Shown here: piece after piece, positions 61,074 through 64,000 of the stretch
Layout: each line of letters opens with the position of its first letter
Numbering within the stretch: position 1 is the stretch's first letter
DNA from: Rhodobacter sp.
GTDB taxonomy: Bacteria > Pseudomonadota > Alphaproteobacteria > Rhodobacterales > Rhodobacteraceae
Assembly (NCBI GenBank): GCA_020637515.1
Contig: JACKKG010000001.1
Coordinates: 1,456,501 to 1,520,500, forward strand
Direction of reading: 5' to 3'
Length of the DNA stretch: 64,000 bases
Notes under the pieces: generated by a model
What the model was told of the DNA's origin: nothing
The model's database searches: none
What the model saw: the letters and a program-made list of their open reading frames with translations, nothing else
Made by a program: the position numbers and the translations under genes

Positions 61074-61742
61074 ATGACCCGTGCGGCCGTCCTGATCCTG
61101 TTGGGCCCCCCGGGGGCGGGCAAGGGCACCCAGGCCCGGATGCTGGAAGAGCGGTTTGGCCTGGTGCAGCTGTCCACTGGCGACCTGCTGCGCGCGGCGG
61201 TGGCTGCGGGAACGCCGGCGGGCCTGGCGGCCAAGTCGGTGATGGAGGCCGGCGGCCTCGTGTCCGACGAGATCGTGCTTGCGATCCTCAAGGACCGCAT
61301 GGCCGCGCCCGATACCGCCCGGGGCGTGATCCTGGACGGTTTCCCGCGCACGCCCGGCCAGGCCAGGGCGCTGGACGCGCTGCTGGCCGATCAGGGCCTG
61401 CGCATCGACGCGGCGATTTCGCTCGATGTGGATGACGCGCAGATGGTCGCCCGGGTTTCGGGCCGCTACACCTGCGCCGATTGCGGCGAGGGGTATCACG
61501 ACGACTTCAAGCAACCGGCCGTGGCCGGAACTTGCGACAAATGCGACGGGACGGCGTTCAAGCGCCGAGCCGACGACAATGCCGAGACCGTGGGGGCCAG
61601 GCTGACGGCCTACCACGCGTCCACGGCACCGCTGATCGCCTATTACGACGGGCAGGGCGTGCTGCGGCGGGTGGATGGCATGGCGGCCATCGACGCGATC
61701 GCGGACGACCTGGGTTCGATCGTGCACGAGGTGACAGCGTAG
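61074..61742 (+). CDS. adk: Adenylate kinase
   Basis: Interconverts ATP + AMP and 2 ADP. ATG 61074 (222 residues) is preferred because GGAG lies 6 bases upstream; an ATG four codons earlier has none. P-loop GPPGAGKG at 11-18, STGDLLR, GVILDGFPRT and the LID domain with a four-cysteine zinc site (C134, C137, C154, C157). Its place 16 bases after acsA suggests co-transcription and recycling of the AMP that Acs produces. The genome may have another adk in the ribosomal-protein cluster, as is usual in this order. Confidence 0.93.
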   Translation: MTRAAVLILLGPPGAGKGTQARMLEERFGLVQLSTGDLLRAAVAAGTPAGLAAKSVMEAGGLVSDEIVLAILKDRMAAPDTARGVILDGFPRTPGQARALDALLADQGLRIDAAISLDVDDAQMVARVSGRYTCADCGEGYHDDFKQPAVAGTCDKCDGTAFKRRADDNAETVGARLTAYHASTAPLIAYYDGQGVLRRVDGMAAIDAIADDLGSIVHEVTA

Positions 61743-61745
61743 CGG

Positions 61746-61780
61746 CGCCGGCCCCGAGGGCTCCACGCCCCGGGCCGGCG
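61746..61780 (+). terminator. Hairpin after adk
   Basis: CGCCGGCCC (61746-61754) pairs with GGGCCGGCG (61772-61780) across a 17-base loop. It lies between adk and the DUF4212 gene. It has no T-run. Confidence 0.45.
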
Positions 61781-61847
61781 TTCGACCATGAGAGGCAGGC
61801 ATCCCGTGTTCGGGGTGTCCGCAGTGGAGGAAAACCGGGAGGACACA

Positions 61848-62105
61848 ATGTCTGACAAATCGGCCAGCGCATACTGGGCGGCGAACATCCGGCTCATCAC
61901 GATCTGTCTCGTGATCTGGGCGCTCGTCTCCTTCGGCTTCGGCATCATTCTTCGCCCGCTTCTGGCGGGTATTCCCGTCGGTGGCACGGATCTCGGCTTC
62001 TGGTTCGCCCAGCAAGGCTCGATCCTGACCTTCCTGGTCCTGATCTTCTTTTATGCCGCGCGCATGAACAAGATCGACCGGGAATTCGGCGTCGACGAAC
62101 AGTAA
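61848..62105 (+). CDS. DUF4212 small subunit of sodium:solute symporter
   Basis: An 85-residue membrane protein with two helices (about 17-37 and 53-73) and the family features YWAANIRL near the N-terminus and FFYAARMNKIDREFGVDE at the end. DUF4212 proteins accompany the large symporter encoded 15 bases downstream and are thought to be its small subunit. GGGAGGACACA precedes ATG 61848. Confidence 0.88.
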   Translation: MSDKSASAYWAANIRLITICLVIWALVSFGFGIILRPLLAGIPVGGTDLGFWFAQQGSILTFLVLIFFYAARMNKIDREFGVDEQ

Positions 62106-62120
62106 CGGGAGCGGGGACAG

Positions 62121-63887
62121 ATGGATCAGTTTACACTCAACCTGATTGTGGTGGGGCTTTCGTTCGCCCTCTACATCGGGATCGCGATTTGGGCCCGCGC
62201 GGGTTCGACCAGCGAATTCTATGCCGCCAACCGTGGCGTTCACCCCGTCCTGAACGGGATGGCGACCGCCGCCGACTGGATGTCGGCCGCCTCGTTCATC
62301 TCGATGGCCGGGATCATCGCCTTCGTCGGTTATGACAACTCGACCTACCTGATGGGCTGGACCGGCGGCTATGTGCTGCTGGCACTGCTGCTTGCGCCCT
62401 ACCTGCGCAAGTTCGGCCGCTTTACCGTGCCGGACTTCATCGGCGACCGGTTCTACAGCCAGACCGCGCGTATCGTCGCCGTCATCGCGCTGCTCGTCAT
62501 CTCGATCACCTATGTGATCGGGCAGATGGCTGGCGCCGGCGTCGCCTTCTCGCGCTTCCTCGAGGTTTCCAGCTCGACCGGGCTGTGGATCGCCTCGGCG
62601 GTGGTGTTCGTCTACGCCGTTCTTGGCGGGATGAAAGGCATCACCTACACGCAGGTCGCGCAGTATTGCGTGCTGATCGTCGCCTATACCATCCCGGCGA
62701 TCTTCATCTCGCTGCAACTGACCGGCAGCTTCCTGCCGCAGATCGGCCTGTTCAGCGCCGACGCCTCGGGGCAGCCGCTGCTGACGCACCTGGACGGCCT
62801 GCTGACCGACCTGGGCTTCCGCTCGTATACCGAGCACCACTCGAACACGCTGGACATGGTGCTGTTCACCATGGCGCTGATGATCGGCACCGCGGGCCTG
62901 CCGCACGTCATCATCCGTTTCTTCACCGTGCCGAAAGTGTCCGATGCCCGCGCGTCGGCCGGCTGGGCGCTGGTGTTCATCGCGCTGCTCTACACGGTCG
63001 CCCCGGCGGTCGGTGCGATGGCGCGCCTGAACATCATCAACACGATCTATCCGAACGGTGTTGACGGCACGCCGCTGGCCTATGCCGATCAACCCGCGTG
63101 GATGACCAACTGGGAAAACACCGGTCTGCTGGCGTTCGAAGACAAGAACGGCGACGGCCTGATCCAGTACTACAACGCCACCGACGCGATGGCCGCCACG
63201 GCGACCGAGCGCGGCTGGAACGGCAACGAGATGACCACCTTCAACCGGGACATTCTGGTGCTGGCGAACCCGGAAATCGCGGGTCTGCCGGGTTGGGTGA
63301 TCGCGCTGATCGCGGCGGGTGGTCTTGCGGCCGCACTGTCCACGGCGGCGGGTCTGCTGCTGGCGATCTCGTCGGCGGTTTCGCATGACCTCATCAAGTC
63401 GGTGCTGAATCCGGGCATCTCGGAAAAGGGCGAAATGCTGGCCGCGCGTGTCTCGATGGCGGTTGCCATCCTGATCGCGACGCTGCTGGGTCTGAACCCC
63501 CCGGGCTTTGCCGCGCAGGTGGTGGCGATCGCCTTCGGTCTGGCGGCGGCGTCGCTGTTCCCGACCATCATGATGGGGATCTTCTCCAAGAGCATGAACT
63601 CGGCCGGTGCGGTCGCGGGCATGCTGGTCGGCCTGGTCGTCGAGATGGTCTACATCTTCACCTATGTGGGCTGGTTCTTCATCCCCGGCACCAACATGCT
63701 GCCGAACACCGCCGCCAACTGGCTGTTCGGTATCCAGCCGGCCTCGTTCGGTGTGGTCGCCGCGATCCTGAACTTCCTGGTGGCGTATATCGTGCTGGCG
63801 ATGACCAAGCCCGCGCCGAAGAACATCCAGGACCTGGTGGAATCGATCCGCGTGCCGCGTGGCGCCGGTTCGGCCCAATCCCACTGA
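62121..63887 (+). CDS. Sodium:solute symporter (acetate permease type, VC_2705-like)
   Basis: A 588-residue SSS-family transporter with about 13 membrane helices. ANRGVHPVLNGMATAADWMSAASF (begins near residue 38) is the SSS entry signature; ITYVIGQMAGAGVAFSRFL and GLAAALSTAAGLLLAISSA are core helices. A soluble insert carries the EF-hand-like loop D341-K-N-G-D-G-L-I near residues 341-352, with Asn at the twelfth position. With acsA upstream, uptake of acetate or a related short acid is likely. A DUF4212 subunit gene precedes it. Confidence 0.9.
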   Translation: MDQFTLNLIVVGLSFALYIGIAIWARAGSTSEFYAANRGVHPVLNGMATAADWMSAASFISMAGIIAFVGYDNSTYLMGWTGGYVLLALLLAPYLRKFGRFTVPDFIGDRFYSQTARIVAVIALLVISITYVIGQMAGAGVAFSRFLEVSSSTGLWIASAVVFVYAVLGGMKGITYTQVAQYCVLIVAYTIPAIFISLQLTGSFLPQIGLFSADASGQPLLTHLDGLLTDLGFRSYTEHHSNTLDMVLFTMALMIGTAGLPHVIIRFFTVPKVSDARASAGWALVFIALLYTVAPAVGAMARLNIINTIYPNGVDGTPLAYADQPAWMTNWENTGLLAFEDKNGDGLIQYYNATDAMAATATERGWNGNEMTTFNRDILVLANPEIAGLPGWVIALIAAGGLAAALSTAAGLLLAISSAVSHDLIKSVLNPGISEKGEMLAARVSMAVAILIATLLGLNPPGFAAQVVAIAFGLAAASLFPTIMMGIFSKSMNSAGAVAGMLVGLVVEMVYIFTYVGWFFIPGTNMLPNTAANWLFGIQPASFGVVAAILNFLVAYIVLAMTKPAPKNIQDLVESIRVPRGAGSAQSH

Positions 63888-63897
63888 CCCAAGACCC

Positions 63898-63923
63898 GGA
63901 GGGGCGCGCGGTTGCGCCCCTCC
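63898..63923 (+). terminator. Rho-independent-type hairpin after symporter gene
   Basis: GGAGGGGCGC (63898-63907) pairs perfectly with GCGCCCCTCC (63914-63923); the loop has 6 bases. A C/T-rich run follows. Confidence 0.65.
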
Positions 63924-63959
63924 ACCCCCCTCCCTCTCTCTGGTGGAACGGTGCCCCCG

Positions 63960-64000
63960 ATGGAAACGCAGGTCGAGACGATCCAGGCCTTCCTCGAAAC
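63960..64000 (+). CDS. Start of a gene running out of the window
   Basis: ATG at 63960 begins METQVETIQAFLET and stays open to the edge. In related genomes a DUF294-type putative nucleotidyltransferase with cyclic-nucleotide and CBS domains often follows acetate symporter genes, and this opening is compatible with that. Thirteen codons are too few to decide. Confidence 0.35.
   Translation, partial: METQVETIQAFLE

Overview
This is chromosomal DNA of an alphaproteobacterium of the order Rhodobacterales (Rhodobacteraceae/Paracoccaceae, in the neighbourhood of Rhodobacter and Paracoccus). The window is GC-rich with strongly G/C-ending codons. It carries a phosphatidylcholine synthase of the CDP-alcohol type, a TrcR (DUF1013) cell-cycle regulator, an ImuA-ImuB-DnaE2 cassette behind a GTTC-N7-GTTC-like SOS box, a small MetF-like reductase linked to a methyltetrahydrofolate:corrinoid methyltransferase and a 'virulence factor' protein, and two proteins that look like gene-transfer-agent (GTA) adhesion parts. 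No rRNA operon, CRISPR array, insertion sequence or intact prophage is visible. One tRNA gene, tRNA-Pro(CGG), is present.

Layout. 1-9.8 kb: the 3' part of ileS, a DUF2798 protein and an O6-alkylguanine transferase, then a leftward run of pcs, rpiB, xerC, a DUF484 gene and a small transaldolase, followed by priA and a SAM methyltransferase. 9.8-10.1 kb: a repeat-like, hairpin-rich spacer. 10.1-17.6 kb: the yajC-secD-secF protein-export operon with an Mth938-like gene, facing ygfZ; a tyrosine phosphatase; a class V aminotransferase; an MFS exporter. 17.7-27.4 kb: pheS and pheT lie about 6 kb apart. Between them are a GSCFA protein with a GNSH-motif partner, a secreted 18-unit MORN protein, two small secreted Cys-containing proteins, a secreted RNase T2 and trcR. 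27.5-30.8 kb: a CII-like small protein, an MscS channel, an EamA transporter and tRNA-Pro.

31.2-43.3 kb is a surface-polysaccharide region. It holds an unrecognised or DUF6212-like protein, a GT2-GT4 fusion glycosyltransferase and a sulfotransferase, then UDP-glucose dehydrogenase and the four dTDP-L-rhamnose genes in the order rfbC-rfbB-rfbD-rfbA. In its middle, on the opposite strand, sits a three-gene phage or GTA tail-fibre module (DUF2793 fibre plus two small proteins). A second GTA-like gene, a 763-residue beta-helix protein resembling head-spike fibre GhsB, stands alone at 56.4-58.6 kb. These genes would make both a cell-surface glycan and proteins that may bind such glycans.

43.3-58.7 kb: the SOS mutasome imuA-imuB-dnaE2, whose promoter -10 lies inside a LexA-like box right next to the start codon; an Lrp regulator with a class V PLP enzyme; a one-carbon/corrinoid operon, with a broken small secreted-protein gene inside it; ppx/gppA, rlmE and a DUF4336 gene. 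59-64 kb is an acetate-use cluster: acsA (with a 22-codon leader ORF directly before its start), an adenylate kinase that could recycle the AMP made by Acs, a DUF4212 subunit and a sodium:solute symporter. Another gene begins at the right edge.

Functions are assigned from recognised motifs and family resemblance, without database searches. The most interesting points are the overlapping SOS control and likely leaderless imuA, the tail-fibre module inside the glycan locus, the orphan GhsB-like spike, the exact 23-residue MORN array, and the gene split by one in-frame TGA.
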